A DNA stretch of 64,000 nt. Origin: Enterobacter cloacae (GTDB lineage: Bacteria; Pseudomonadota; Gammaproteobacteria; Enterobacterales; Enterobacteriaceae). The notes beneath the pieces were generated by a model. That model had not been told where the DNA came from and searched no databases. It saw only the letters and a list, made by a program, of their open reading frames with translations. The translations under genes were made by a program, and so were the position numbers. This document shows positions 17,779 through 26,085 of the stretch, in pieces. Every line of letters begins with the position of its first letter. Positions within the stretch are counted from its first letter, which is position 1. The DNA lies in assembly GCF_011078175.1 (NCBI RefSeq), contig NZ_JAALCJ010000001.1, positions 620,001-684,000 on the forward strand. Direction: 5' to 3'.

Positions 17779-18491
17779 GCGAACCGATGCTTCAGTTTCA
17801 TGATGTGGATGTTTTCTACGGGGTGATTCAGGCGTTGAAGCAGGTTTCGCTTGAGGTAAACAAAGGGGAAACCGTGGCCCTGATTGGCGCTAACGGCGCG
17901 GGGAAATCAACATTACTGATGTCTGTCTTTGGTCAGCCCCGGATCCGCAACGGGCAGATCCTCTTCTGCGGCGAGGATATCACTCAGAAATCCACCCACT
18001 ATGTTGCCACCGGTGGCATCGCGCAGGCTCCAGAGGGGCGCCGCATTTTCCCGGATATGTCTGTAGAAGAGAACCTGCTGATGGGGACAATCCCCATCGG
18101 CAATCAGCACGCAGCGGAAGATATGCAAAGCATGTTCGACCTCTTCCCCCGCCTCAAAGAGCGACGTAACCAGCGGGCGATGACGCTCTCCGGTGGTGAA
18201 CAGCAGATGCTGGCTATCGCCCGCGCGCTAATGAGCCGTCCTAAACTTTTGTTGCTGGATGAACCCAGCCTCGGTCTCGCGCCCATCGTGGTTAAACAGA
18301 TTTTCCAGACGCTACGCGAACTGGCTCGTAACGGGATGACGATTTTTTTGGTAGAGCAGAACGCGCACCATGCGCTGAAGTTGTCTGACCGCGGCTATGT
18401 GATGGTTAACGGGCAGATTCGGTTAAGCGGCAGCGGCGAGGCGTTGCTGAAGGATCCGGAGGTGAGAAAGGCGTACCTGGGTGGAGTGTGA
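17775..18491 (+). CDS. Branched-chain amino acid ABC transporter ATPase (LivF-like)
   Basis: A 238-residue ATPase matching LivF (237). Walker A GANGAGKST, the Q-loop region with APEGRRIFPDMSVEENL characteristic of LivF, signature LSGGEQQMLAIARAL, Walker B LLLDEPSLGLAP and H-loop LVEQNAHHAL are all intact. Starts with GTG overlapping the previous stop by 4 bp. Last gene of the operon. An imperfect GCCCCCC/GGGGGGC pair with a 30-nt loop at 18555-18598 may help end the transcript. Confidence 0.92.
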   Translation: MSEPMLQFHDVDVFYGVIQALKQVSLEVNKGETVALIGANGAGKSTLLMSVFGQPRIRNGQILFCGEDITQKSTHYVATGGIAQAPEGRRIFPDMSVEENLLMGTIPIGNQHAAEDMQSMFDLFPRLKERRNQRAMTLSGGEQQMLAIARALMSRPKLLLLDEPSLGLAPIVVKQIFQTLRELARNGMTIFLVEQNAHHALKLSDRGYVMVNGQIRLSGSGEALLKDPEVRKAYLGGV

Positions 18492-18630
18492 AACGATGAC
18501 GCTATAGTGAGAAAAACTCACAGTGATTGCCATTATTAATCGTTTTTCAAAAACGCCCCCCTTCAAATATTATCCTCTCGACCCTCCTGACGGGGGGCTC
18601 AAACGTTCAGGCACAAACTGAAAGGTAATA

Positions 18631-19122
18631 ATGAGAGGAACCGAGGCAAACATGACGCTTGATGCTTTATTTCAGTTAATGAAAGTTATATCGCCATCCG
18701 AAACGCCATCCGATGGCGATATAACGAATTTTATGTCCATGCTTCTCTCCATCAAAAATCATTCTGATGCCCTGTTACCGTTTTCGCAGCGCGTGTACAT
18801 GCTTTCAGCTGCCCATAGCGATCCCAAAAAAGCAGCTGCGTTGCTTTCATCCTGTCAGCCTGAAGAAGGTAACCCCCTTCCATTGCTTAACTTCTCTGGC
18901 TGGCCGGACGTGCGTTACGCCACGTCTGGTGAATTACAGACACCCGAGTCTGAAGCGTATTTTCACAAAATTTCGTCTGCCGCCACGCTATTACGCGCGG
19001 CAATCATTGATGCTGAGCAGCAAAAAAACACGCCAGCGTTTTATATTCTGGATAAGGTGCTCAACCTGAACAGCGCTTTACCGGAACGTTATAAAAAGAT
19101 GGCAAACATATCTTATTCATAA
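18631..19122 (+). CDS. Hypothetical protein, no recognised family
   Basis: A 163-residue predicted cytoplasmic protein (156 if the second ATG at 18652 is used; both have acceptable ribosome sites, AAAGG and GAGG). I do not recognise it. It lacks a signal peptide or membrane segment, is mostly helical (repeated Leu/Ala-rich stretches such as SAATLLRAAIIDAEQQ) and ends in basic KKMANISYS. It stands alone between the liv operon and a convergent LysR gene, whose 3' end it overlaps by 10 bp. A strong inverted repeat lies inside its first 35 codons. Could be a small accessory protein of the inserted segment. Confidence 0.6.
   Translation: MRGTEANMTLDALFQLMKVISPSETPSDGDITNFMSMLLSIKNHSDALLPFSQRVYMLSAAHSDPKKAAALLSSCQPEEGNPLPLLNFSGWPDVRYATSGELQTPESEAYFHKISSAATLLRAAIIDAEQQKNTPAFYILDKVLNLNSALPERYKKMANISYS
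18685..18725 (+). repeat. Perfect 14-bp inverted repeat inside a coding region
   Basis: GTTATATCGCCATC at 18685-18698 is repeated in inverse at 18712-18725 around a 13-nt spacer. The spacer contains a further copy of GCCATC. In mRNA it would form a long hairpin 12-32 codons after the start of the hypothetical gene, close enough to affect translation. Confidence 0.75.
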
Positions 19123-20054
19123 CGGTATTCATAAACCCGATTGTCATCATATTCCAGATAATCGATATCCAGCGCCGGAACGACCGGGGTATGATTATGC
19201 AGCCAGGCCAAAAGATGCTGAATGCTTTCTCTTTTGAGCGAATTTTTTGGCCAGACGAGATAATAGCCATCCCCCGTCGCGATAGCTTCCCTGAAAGGCA
19301 GCCCCAGCAGGCCGCTTTTCAAGGCATCAAGCGTGAGATGCAGGTCGGCGATAGCGATGCCGTGCCCATTCATCGCGGCGATACTTCCCTGTTCAAGAGT
19401 ATCAAACACCATACCGCTACTCATATCGAGCCCAGGGAACATTCCTGTTCTTCGCAGCCAGCGCCGCCAGTCACGTCTGTCCGGTGAAGGATGGATCAAA
19501 TCGCATTGCGTCAGGTGCTGTCGGGCAGGTTCGATAAGCGACGGGGCGCAAACCGGGATAAGCCATTCCTGAAAAAGCAGCTGGCTTTCCGTTGTGTCAC
19601 CAAAACGCCCATTACCCAGAAGAATGGCGCAGTCGTATGGCTCAAGATTGAAATCAACGGTATCAATATCCATCCAGACGCTGGCAATCTCAACCTGCGG
19701 CTTCGCATGGTGATGACGAAAGGACCGCAGCACGTCGAGAAGCCATCTCATGGTCAGGGTACTGGGTGCTTTTAGCCGCAGCAGATGGTTTTCACTACGA
19801 AATGCCCGGCAGGCCCATTCAATGCTCGTGAAGCTTTCATTAAGCTGCCCGGCAAGCACTCGCCCGGCTTCAGTGACTTCCACCCGAGGACCTTGCCTTT
19901 TGAAAAGCTCGCAGTCGAACCACAGTTCAAGGGTACGAACATGTCTGCTGACCGCGCCCGGCGTAATATTGAGCGTTTCAGCGGCTTTACTAAAGGAGTT
20001 CAACCGTGCAGCAACTTCAAACGCACGCAACGCGTACAATGGCGGTAAAGACAT
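19113..20054 (-). CDS. LysR-type transcriptional regulator, GcvA-like
   Basis: A 313-residue regulator. The N-terminal winged helix (LYALRAFEVAARLNSFSKAAETLNITPGAVSRHVRTLE) is of the GcvA/AmpR subgroup, followed by a linker and an effector-binding domain with the usual family pattern. Start at 20054 is chosen over upstream ATGs because AAGGG lies 5 nt before it and the family N-terminus begins there. No divergent partner gene is left: the upstream side is an IS relic, so its original target may have been lost. The C-terminus is slightly longer than usual and Asp/Tyr-rich. Confidence 0.85.
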   Translation of the reverse strand: MSLPPLYALRAFEVAARLNSFSKAAETLNITPGAVSRHVRTLELWFDCELFKRQGPRVEVTEAGRVLAGQLNESFTSIEWACRAFRSENHLLRLKAPSTLTMRWLLDVLRSFRHHHAKPQVEIASVWMDIDTVDFNLEPYDCAILLGNGRFGDTTESQLLFQEWLIPVCAPSLIEPARQHLTQCDLIHPSPDRRDWRRWLRRTGMFPGLDMSSGMVFDTLEQGSIAAMNGHGIAIADLHLTLDALKSGLLGLPFREAIATGDGYYLVWPKNSLKRESIQHLLAWLHNHTPVVPALDIDYLEYDDNRVYEYRYE

Positions 20055-20164
20055 AGCGTCCCTTAAATGAGGTAATGGCATGGGGCGTCGGTATCGCAAA
20101 CCTGCAAATTTCCACAGTGCATATCGCGCCCGCTACACGATAGCATAATGCCAGTCTGTTTAAT

Positions 20165-20460
20165 TCCCTTCAAAAGGGTTGGATCACCACGGATAATCCA
20201 GGCATTTCTCAGCCGTTGAAAAAATAGGTTTTCATATTCAGCCGGTGGTGTCTGCTCGCCTGAAACAGGCCGATGCCTGCTGTTATAAAACATTTCAGGT
20301 CATCAAGAGTATCGCTTCTGGCTTCGCCTCTCGCGGCGTAGATCAATCTCTTTATCCGTTCACGCTTCAGTAGCTGGAGAAAGTTTTCTGCAACCGCGTT
20401 GTCATGGCAGTTACCGCGACGGCTCATACTGCCTTCCAGTCCGGCCGTGTAACGGTTCAT
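20165..20460 (-). pseudogene. IS3-family transposase (OrfB) 3' remnant
   Basis: The minus frame 20460-20209 starts with MNRYTAGLEGSMSRRGNCHDNAVAENF, the conserved region before the last Glu of the IS3 DDE core (Glu in NAVAENF), and continues LLKRERIKRLIYAARGEARSD. After about 20295 the family sequence jumps to the next frame (MFYNSRHRP, then TPPAEYENL). One base is therefore missing or added near 20293. Only the last ~90 residues of a ~280-residue transposase remain and the 5' part is gone. No intact terminal inverted repeats were found. Confidence 0.8.
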
Positions 20461-20682
20461 CTTCGATATCCAGACTGACTTCTAAAAGCGTGTTCAACGG
20501 TTCTTACCATTTTTCGTCAAAACGATTTACGGTGCCGGCAATCGATAGGGTGACATTCGTTAGCATCAGGAAAGCAGGTCATGGCTTCTCAGATGAATTC
20601 CCATTTTTTTGATCATCCGTTTTTCACATGTCATTTTGTTGTCGCAGCTGACAGGTAGATAAACTCACAGGATTTAGAGAGT

Positions 20683-21591
20683 ATGAAGAAAACAACCCCA
20701 CAGAATTTTTCATGGGATGATTTGAAAACCGTTATCTCCATTGGCGAGCACGGCAATTTATCGCGCGCCGCTGACGCGCTGGGCATCAACCACTCAACCC
20801 TGTTTCGCCGACTGGGGGCAATAGAGTCCTCTCTGTCGCTCGCCCTTTTTTTGCGGCATCGTACGCAGTATGTTCCCACGAAAGCAGGTGCGGCTCTGAT
20901 TGAACTGGGGCATCGTATTGAAGAAGATATCAGCTATGTTCTGCAAAATATCGAAGAGGAGGAGTGCGGGTTATCCGGTGAAATAAGCGTGACCACATCG
21001 GACGCCCTCTTACAGGATTACCTAAACCCCCTGATTGCATCATTTATCCACCTCAATCCGCGCATTTCCTTCCAGGTTTCGACTGGTAACGAATCAGTGA
21101 ATTTGTTCGACGGCGGCGCAGATATCGCTTTTCGTGCCACCACCACTATTCCTGAACACCTTTCCGGCCGCAAAGTGGGGGCAGCATGCTGGGCCGTGTA
21201 CGGTTTACGTGAACGCTGGGAGGAAAAACGGCTCGACTTTGCAACGCTGTCGGAGCATCGCTGGGTCTCTTTTAGTTACGCCATGTCCCGGCTGAACGCT
21301 TTTATGTGGATTGAAAAAAATATCCCCGAGAAAAATATCATCTTTCGCGGCGATTCCGTGCTTAACGTGGCCTCAGCAATAGCCAGTGGAATGGGGCTCG
21401 GTCTTTTACCCTGCATGCATGGCAATCAAATAGATAAACTGAAGCAAATCAGCCCAGAGGTTGAGGGCGTTGGCGAAGACATCTGGCTGCTCGCGCATCC
21501 TGACGTGAGGAAATCGGCAAGAATAAGAGAGTTTATGAATCACTGTACGAACTATTTATCCGAAAACAGAAAATCTATTTTCAAACGATAG
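20683..21591 (+). CDS. LysR-type transcriptional regulator
   Basis: A 302-residue regulator. The helix-turn-helix (SWDDLKTVISIGEHGNLSRAADALGINHSTLFRRL) is at residues 10-45; the rest is an effector-binding domain with GEISVTTSDALLQDYLNP as its first strand-loop. Ribosome site is weak (AGAGAG). It lies 174 bp upstream of, and in the same direction as, an isochorismatase-family gene; a perfect 16-bp inverted repeat stands between them, making that gene the likely target. A small hairpin overlaps its stop codon. Confidence 0.85.
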   Translation: MKKTTPQNFSWDDLKTVISIGEHGNLSRAADALGINHSTLFRRLGAIESSLSLALFLRHRTQYVPTKAGAALIELGHRIEEDISYVLQNIEEEECGLSGEISVTTSDALLQDYLNPLIASFIHLNPRISFQVSTGNESVNLFDGGADIAFRATTTIPEHLSGRKVGAACWAVYGLRERWEEKRLDFATLSEHRWVSFSYAMSRLNAFMWIEKNIPEKNIIFRGDSVLNVASAIASGMGLGLLPCMHGNQIDKLKQISPEVEGVGEDIWLLAHPDVRKSARIREFMNHCTNYLSENRKSIFKR

Positions 21592-21605
21592 TTTGAATCT
21601 CTTTT
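21580..21605 (+). terminator. Terminator overlapping the LysR stop codon
   Basis: TTCAAAC/GTTTGAA around GATA, followed by TCTCTTTTT, lies across the stop codon of the LysR gene at 21589-21591. It looks like a modest intrinsic terminator that would separate the regulator from the downstream gene. Confidence 0.5.
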
Positions 21606-21631
21606 TATATAAAATTCATTGATTCTTCACA

Positions 21632-21671
21632 CTGTTCATTTTTGCAAAGGCACTATTGCAAAAATGAACAG
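21632..21671 (+). promoter_or_regulatory. Perfect 16-bp inverted repeat, probable operator
   Basis: CTGTTCATTTTTGCAA at 21632-21647 and its exact reverse complement at 21656-21671 flank an 8-nt spacer. It is 94 bp before the isochorismatase start and 40 bp after the regulator stop. There is no U-run, and a separate terminator-like hairpin is already present at 21580, so an operator is more likely than a terminator. A TATAGT -10-like box follows near 21694. Confidence 0.7.
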
Positions 21672-21764
21672 ACAAATGAAAACTATTTTTTGTATAGTTT
21701 TCCTGCGTTCACAAGGCTGTTTATTAATACATCTTTTAAATCAAACAATCATCGCGGAAATATT

Positions 21765-22418
21765 ATGACTATCAACGCCACACCTGCTGCTGCCAATAAT
21801 CTGTTAAGCCCTCAAAACCATGCACTGATTTTACTTGATCACCAGAGTCAGATGGCGTTTAACGTGAAAAATATTGATATTGGTCTGCTGAGACAAAATA
21901 CCGCTATTCTCGCCGAAACGGCAAAAGGATTTAATATCCCAACGCTGGTATCAACGATTTCACGTCATGATTTTGCCGGCCCGGTATTCCCTGAAGTAGC
22001 CGCGGTGTTCCCGGATGATACCGCGTACATTAACCGCTCGACCTCTAACGCATGGGAAGATCGTAACTTTGTCGATGCTGTCAACACACTGGGTCGCGAC
22101 CGTCTGGTGTTTGCGGGTCTGTGGACATCCGTCTGTCTGAATGGCCCGGTCCAGACTGCTATCGAGCAGGGTTTCGACGTATATATCGTTACCGACGCCA
22201 GCGGTGACATGAGCGCGGAAGCTCATGAACGCGCCGTGCAGCGTATGATTCAGGCAGGCGCAAAACCGATTACTGCACTGACATACCTGCTTGAACTACA
22301 GCGGGACTGGGCGCGTCATGAAACGTACGATCTGACCACCTCGATCAGCCAGAAACACGGCGGTGCGTTCGGTATTGGCATTCAATATTGTGCGGATATG
22401 GTTCACGGCCAGGATTGA
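21765..22418 (+). CDS. Isochorismatase-family cysteine hydrolase (YcaC-like)
   Basis: A 217-residue cytoplasmic hydrolase. The triad positions of the family can be seen: Asp in LILLDHQSQM (about residue 24), and the nucleophile Cys in LWTSVCLNGPVQ, with the family strand VYIVTDASGDMS after it. In arrangement and length (208 in YcaC) it is nearest to YcaC. Start 21765 (MTINATPAAANNL) has a GGAAA site; the ORF upstream is not conserved. YcaC-like proteins have no settled substrate. Probably regulated by the LysR gene just upstream through the palindrome at 21632. Confidence 0.85.
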   Translation: MTINATPAAANNLLSPQNHALILLDHQSQMAFNVKNIDIGLLRQNTAILAETAKGFNIPTLVSTISRHDFAGPVFPEVAAVFPDDTAYINRSTSNAWEDRNFVDAVNTLGRDRLVFAGLWTSVCLNGPVQTAIEQGFDVYIVTDASGDMSAEAHERAVQRMIQAGAKPITALTYLLELQRDWARHETYDLTTSISQKHGGAFGIGIQYCADMVHGQD

Positions 22419-22645
22419 TATCCAGACGGTAAAGTTATGAGCAAGTAAAATTACTGAATGGCCATTCCCGTACAGGCGTATTTACCTGTGCGGGAATCAT
22501 TTCGAAATGAGTCTTCCCGTTATCAAACACATTTTCCAGAATATCTATGCACTATTTCACGAATGACGAAAGTGTGCCCTGCTTGATCGGCAGTTTGCTT
22601 ATATCGCCCTGGAACAGCATTTGACTGCTGGTGAAATGGCCTGTC

Positions 22646-23001
22646 TCATACTGTTCCTTTCCCCGCCGGACATGCCCGCCCTGAGGGGCAATGCCAGTAA
22701 GTTATCCGGTATCCCCCCTCAAACCAGGGTGTGCCACATCGCAGATAGATGCCGTTGCGTTTTTTAACTAACTCAGGCTGCGTCAGGCCGGTGATGACGC
22801 CTGCCCCGGTGCCGACCATAAAGGTGGCGTTACGACCTTTTTTCGCGCCAGTGAACCTCACGGCAGAATACAGGCTGCCATCCCCAGCACAAACACAGTG
22901 GCGGGAAGCGTAGCCAGCGAACTGCCGGGAGCCTGTGCGGCCGACAGGCGGATGATATTCTTTTTCTGGTCTGCAACGGGAAGAAAATGTACTTTGGACA
23001 T
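22646..23001 (-). pseudogene. Decayed ORF, possibly an MFS transporter fragment
   Basis: From an ATG at 23001 a frame reads MSKVHFLPVADQKKN and then a hydrophobic stretch (LPATVFVLGMAACILP) before a stop; the neighbouring frame continues with RFTGAKKGRNATFMVG, resembling the short loop and next helix of a major facilitator protein. Neither frame is a full protein. I read this as a frameshifted, truncated remnant. The family guess is weak; that it is broken is more certain. Confidence 0.35.
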
Positions 23002-23009
23002 GTGATAAA

Positions 23010-23261
23010 TCAACCATGATTCATGGTGAGCACTATCCGGTATCGTGCCAGACCCTGCTTAAGTCTGCTGAGCGCCTCATTTGCCCTTTCAAACGGCAGC
23101 AGTTCTGTGACGGGCAACGACTGAAACAGGTGACTGAACTGTAGCGCGCGTTCGGTTTGCGCCGGTGTGCTGACGAAGGGACTTGTCAGGGTTCGTTCAG
23201 CGCCGATCATCATACCCGGCGTGACATGCAGCGGCGTTTTTCCGGTACCCAGCAGGTCCAT
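23010..23261 (-). pseudogene. Truncated zinc-type alcohol dehydrogenase, C-terminal 80 residues
   Basis: The frame contains GKTPLHVTPGMMIGAERTL and then ELLPFERANEALSRLKQG followed by ARYRIVLTMN, the standard end of medium-chain Zn-dependent alcohol dehydrogenases. The N-terminal catalytic domain and the Rossmann core are missing. Its 5' edge joins directly to the broken CMD-family gene next to it, so one deletion probably removed the end of one gene and the start of the other. Not expected to be functional. Confidence 0.75.
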
Positions 23262-23508
23262 TCAAATTCTGCTTTATTCAGCCAGGCAACGCGCAGCATG
23301 ATGATTTCCCGCTATTCAAGGCTGAGTGAGAAATGCTGACGAACCCGCACCATCTGTTCATTCCAGCCTGTGGCCAGCGGAAAGCTTTTAAGCAATATGC
23401 GGTCAATGCCAATCAGTTCCCTACCGGGACGTCGGGCTTTCATCGCATTAAGTAGATCCGTATCGATGGGCTCGCCATCCTGCCAGGGGGCACTCGTGGT
23501 GTGGTCAT
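23262..23508 (-). pseudogene. Broken carboxymuconolactone decarboxylase-family gene
   Basis: Starting at ATG 23508 (MTTPRVPP) the frame must shift by one base in a CCCCC run to reach WQDGEPIDTDLLNAMKARR and FPLATGWNEQMVRVRQHFS; an in-frame TAG at 23314-23312 then interrupts LSLE*REIIMLRVAWLNKAEFEW, the signature of the CMD/AhpD fold. The 3' end is lost at the junction with the alcohol dehydrogenase fragment. Three independent lesions make this a pseudogene. It lies 38 bp after the OsmC-family stop, so it was part of the SDR-OsmC operon. Confidence 0.75.
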
Positions 23509-23546
23509 CGTATTTTCTTCAGGATAATCAGGGTGTCCGGACCGCG

Positions 23547-24017
23547 TCAGATAAGAATTAAATCACCCTCTATCGACATGTTCTGAGCCAGTAACCACCG
23601 GTTCAAGGAGGCGTTAATGACCCGCTGATGGACGTATTCAAACTGATGGGCCGTTCCATTCCCGCTGACGTGAATGACATATTGCAGCCTGCCAGCAGAG
23701 GCATCTGTGGTTTTTTCACAGTATCGGGATATTCCCGTCAGAAGCTCACCGTGGGTCTCAATATCAAGATGGGTCAGCGTGATGCCCGCACCAATGGCTT
23801 CCTGAACAAAGGCGGCCGTCATGCAGGTGTTAAAGGCGGCCAGCAGCAGATCCTGAGGACCGGGCGCCCGCCCTTCGCCACCCAGCGAGACAGGTTCATC
23901 GGAATCGATAACGTGGCTTTGACTTCTGTCACCCGTGATGGACTGGCAACGCGTGCGGCTCGCCATGCCACCACACCACGTAGTGACAAGGTCATAGTTT
24001 ACGGTCTGGATTTGCAT
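23547..24017 (-). CDS. OsmC/Ohr family protein
   Basis: A 156-residue cytoplasmic protein of the OsmC family, whose members reduce organic or fatty-acid hydroperoxides through two cysteines. The family core GPQDLLLAAFNTCMTAAFVQ carries the first Cys (about residue 65); the usual second Cys of Ohr/OsmC is not at its normal place, so it may belong to the YhfA-like branch with unknown activity. Second gene of a minus-strand operon, 45 bp after the SDR stop and followed by two pseudogenes. Confidence 0.8.
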   Translation of the reverse strand: MQIQTVNYDLVTTWCGGMASRTRCQSITGDRSQSHVIDSDEPVSLGGEGRAPGPQDLLLAAFNTCMTAAFVQEAIGAGITLTHLDIETHGELLTGISRYCEKTTDASAGRLQYVIHVSGNGTAHQFEYVHQRVINASLNRWLLAQNMSIEGDLILI

Positions 24018-24062
24018 AAGTACTCCAGTGCCGCACGCGGTCGCCCGCGTGCGGCAGAGTCA

Positions 24063-24839
24063 TCAGGCGTTACGGCCAGCCATCACGCCACCATCGATAT
24101 CCCAGATGGCGCCGGTGACCCAGCCAGTCTTGTCAGAAAGCAGGAAGGCAACGGTCTCCGCGATATCAACAGGGGTACCCACGCGACCAATCGGGTGGAA
24201 GCTGTCGAAGCTGTTCATCACGTCCTTCACGTCGTCTTTCGGAATGAAGCCTTCGTAAATCGGCGTGTGAACAACGGCCGGAGAAACGGCATTCACGCGG
24301 ATCCCTTTTTCGCCCAGCTCAATCGCCAGGTTTTTGGTCAGCGCGTGCAGACCGGCTTTTGCCATAGAGTAGGCTGAAGACGGTGTGGCACCGATGGCCT
24401 GCTGCGCCCACATGGAGCCGATATTGACAATTGAGCCTTTAATGCCGCCCTCAACCATGTTGCGCACCACGTCGCGGGTAATGAAGAAGGTTGCACGGTT
24501 GATGTTCATGTACATGTCGTAATCAGACATTTCGTGTTCGGTGAACGGTTTCGGGAAGAATACACCGGCCGCATTGACCAGCAGGCTGATATCCTTGTGT
24601 TCGGCATTAATGGTGTTCACCACGTGCTGCATACCTTCTTCTTTCATTAGGTCGGCAACGATGATGGAAACCTGACCGTCAGCAGCCAGCGCCTGGCGGG
24701 CCTGCTCGGCTTTATCCTGACGATTACCAACCAGTACAACGCTGCCGCCGTTTTTCAGAATCCGCTTCGCTGTTTCAAAGCCCATTCCACTGGTACCACC
24801 AACCACTAACAGTTTTTTACCGGCAAAAGATGCGTTCAT
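24063..24839 (-). CDS. Short-chain dehydrogenase/reductase (SDR)
   Basis: A 258-residue classical SDR. The cofactor loop [13 protein letters not shown] (about residues 11-23), NAAGV in place of NNAG, the catalytic Ser in SIVNIGSMW, and the YSMAK active-site motif are present, and the C-terminal [20 protein letters not shown] is typical. The residue pattern VGNRQDK after beta-2 suggests NADP(H). Start 24839 ([11 protein letters not shown]) has AGAGG at 6 nt. Leads the minus operon with the OsmC gene and is divergent from a LysR regulator (176 bp apart). Substrate unknown. Confidence 0.9.
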   Translation of the reverse strand: MNASFAGKKLLVVGGTSGMGFETAKRILKNGGSVVLVGNRQDKAEQARQALAADGQVSIIVADLMKEEGMQHVVNTINAEHKDISLLVNAAGVFFPKPFTEHEMSDYDMYMNINRATFFITRDVVRNMVEGGIKGSIVNIGSMWAQQAIGATPSSAYSMAKAGLHALTKNLAIELGEKGIRVNAVSPAVVHTPIYEGFIPKDDVKDVMNSFDSFHPIGRVGTPVDIAETVAFLLSDKTGWVTGAIWDIDGGVMAGRNA

Positions 24840-25015
24840 CGCTAACCTCTTTAAATTCATTTGGTTGTCATTGATGAAAAGCGCTGCTCCTCATCGTGTG
24901 AAGCCAGAATGCCACCCTGAAGCCGGATTGACGACTGAGAAGAAATTGCGATGCAGGAAAGAAAATCTTTCTCGCTCAGGTATACTGAAAAAAACGCTGA
25001 ATAAGGATCCCTGCA

Positions 25016-25930
25016 ATGCGATCGCTAAACCGACTGAAGTGGCTGCATGCTTTCGAGGCCACTGCCCGACACGGCAGCTTCACCGGCGCCGCCCGGGAGC
25101 TGGGCGTTACGCCAGCCGCCGTGGGTCAGCTGGTCCGCTCGCTGGAGGACTGGGTAGGACACCCGCTGCTCCACCGCACCCGCTCCGGGAAAGAGCGTCT
25201 GACCCTCGTGGATGAAGCGCAGGAAGCCTTACAGGACATCACTCAGGGGCTGGATAAGCTGGAAACCGGCCTAAATAAACTGCGCGGCCGCCGGGCACGA
25301 TCCGTTGTTCTCGTCACCGCCTCACAGGTTCTGGTCATGAACTGGCTGATGGAACGCCTGAACCGCTTCTCAGAAACCCATGAGACAATCGACCTGCGTC
25401 TTAACGTGACGGAGAAGCTGATGGACGTGTCGCACGGCGAGGCGGATATCGGCATCCGCTGCGGCCAGGGGGACTGGCCCGGCGTGAATAAGACCTGGCT
25501 GATGGATGAAGAGGCGGTACTGGTCTGTAGTCCGCGGCTGGTTCCGGCAGAGAAAATCACCTGCGCTGAGTGGCTTGCCACCCAGAAATTGATCCACGAT
25601 GACACGCCGCATCCGGGGGCGAATTTTCCCTCATGGGACGATGTCCTGAGCGCGGTTGGTGCGCCTGAAGCGCAGGAAAGCGGCCTGCATATTAACTCCA
25701 CCTCTGCCGTTATTCTCTCCGCACTGAGTGGCCGGGGGGTGGCCGTGGTGCGCTACGCCCTGGTGAAGCAGCTGATTGAAACGGGCCAGCTGGTTCAGCT
25801 GCACTCCGATCATCGCTGGCCGCTGACCTGGTCTTACTACCTGGTCACTCCGCAGCAGAACGTCATGCGTGAAGAAGTCAAAGTTTTTCACGACTGGCTT
25901 GTGCAGGACGTTGTGTCTGAGACTACCTGA
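25016..25930 (+). CDS. LysR-type transcriptional regulator, GcvA-like
   Basis: A 304-residue regulator with winged helix MRSLNRLKWLHAFEATARHG to about residue 60 and an effector domain with DIGIRCGQGDWPGV, typical of the GcvA group. Divergent from the SDR-OsmC operon across 176 bp, the standard layout for a LysR gene and its target, and followed 155 bp later by a co-oriented redox operon that it may also control. No unique T-N11-A operator could be picked by eye. Confidence 0.87.
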   Translation: MRSLNRLKWLHAFEATARHGSFTGAARELGVTPAAVGQLVRSLEDWVGHPLLHRTRSGKERLTLVDEAQEALQDITQGLDKLETGLNKLRGRRARSVVLVTASQVLVMNWLMERLNRFSETHETIDLRLNVTEKLMDVSHGEADIGIRCGQGDWPGVNKTWLMDEEAVLVCSPRLVPAEKITCAEWLATQKLIHDDTPHPGANFPSWDDVLSAVGAPEAQESGLHINSTSAVILSALSGRGVAVVRYALVKQLIETGQLVQLHSDHRWPLTWSYYLVTPQQNVMREEVKVFHDWLVQDVVSETT

Positions 25931-26085
25931 TGCCTTCCGGACCGCAAAACCAGGCGACATAGAATTTCTTCTCCGCTTCGCAAGATTATCTGATTTGTTG
26001 GCGCTCGCGAGCTTTCCGATAATCCCTCTCAACGAACGGCAGTGGCCCTGACGGCATTGCCTTAACCTGAGCGAAGGAGAGAACG

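Noticed and set aside
23628..24377. 249-codon plus ORF
   Set aside because: Antisense to the OsmC and SDR genes, both of which have clear family motifs on the minus strand.
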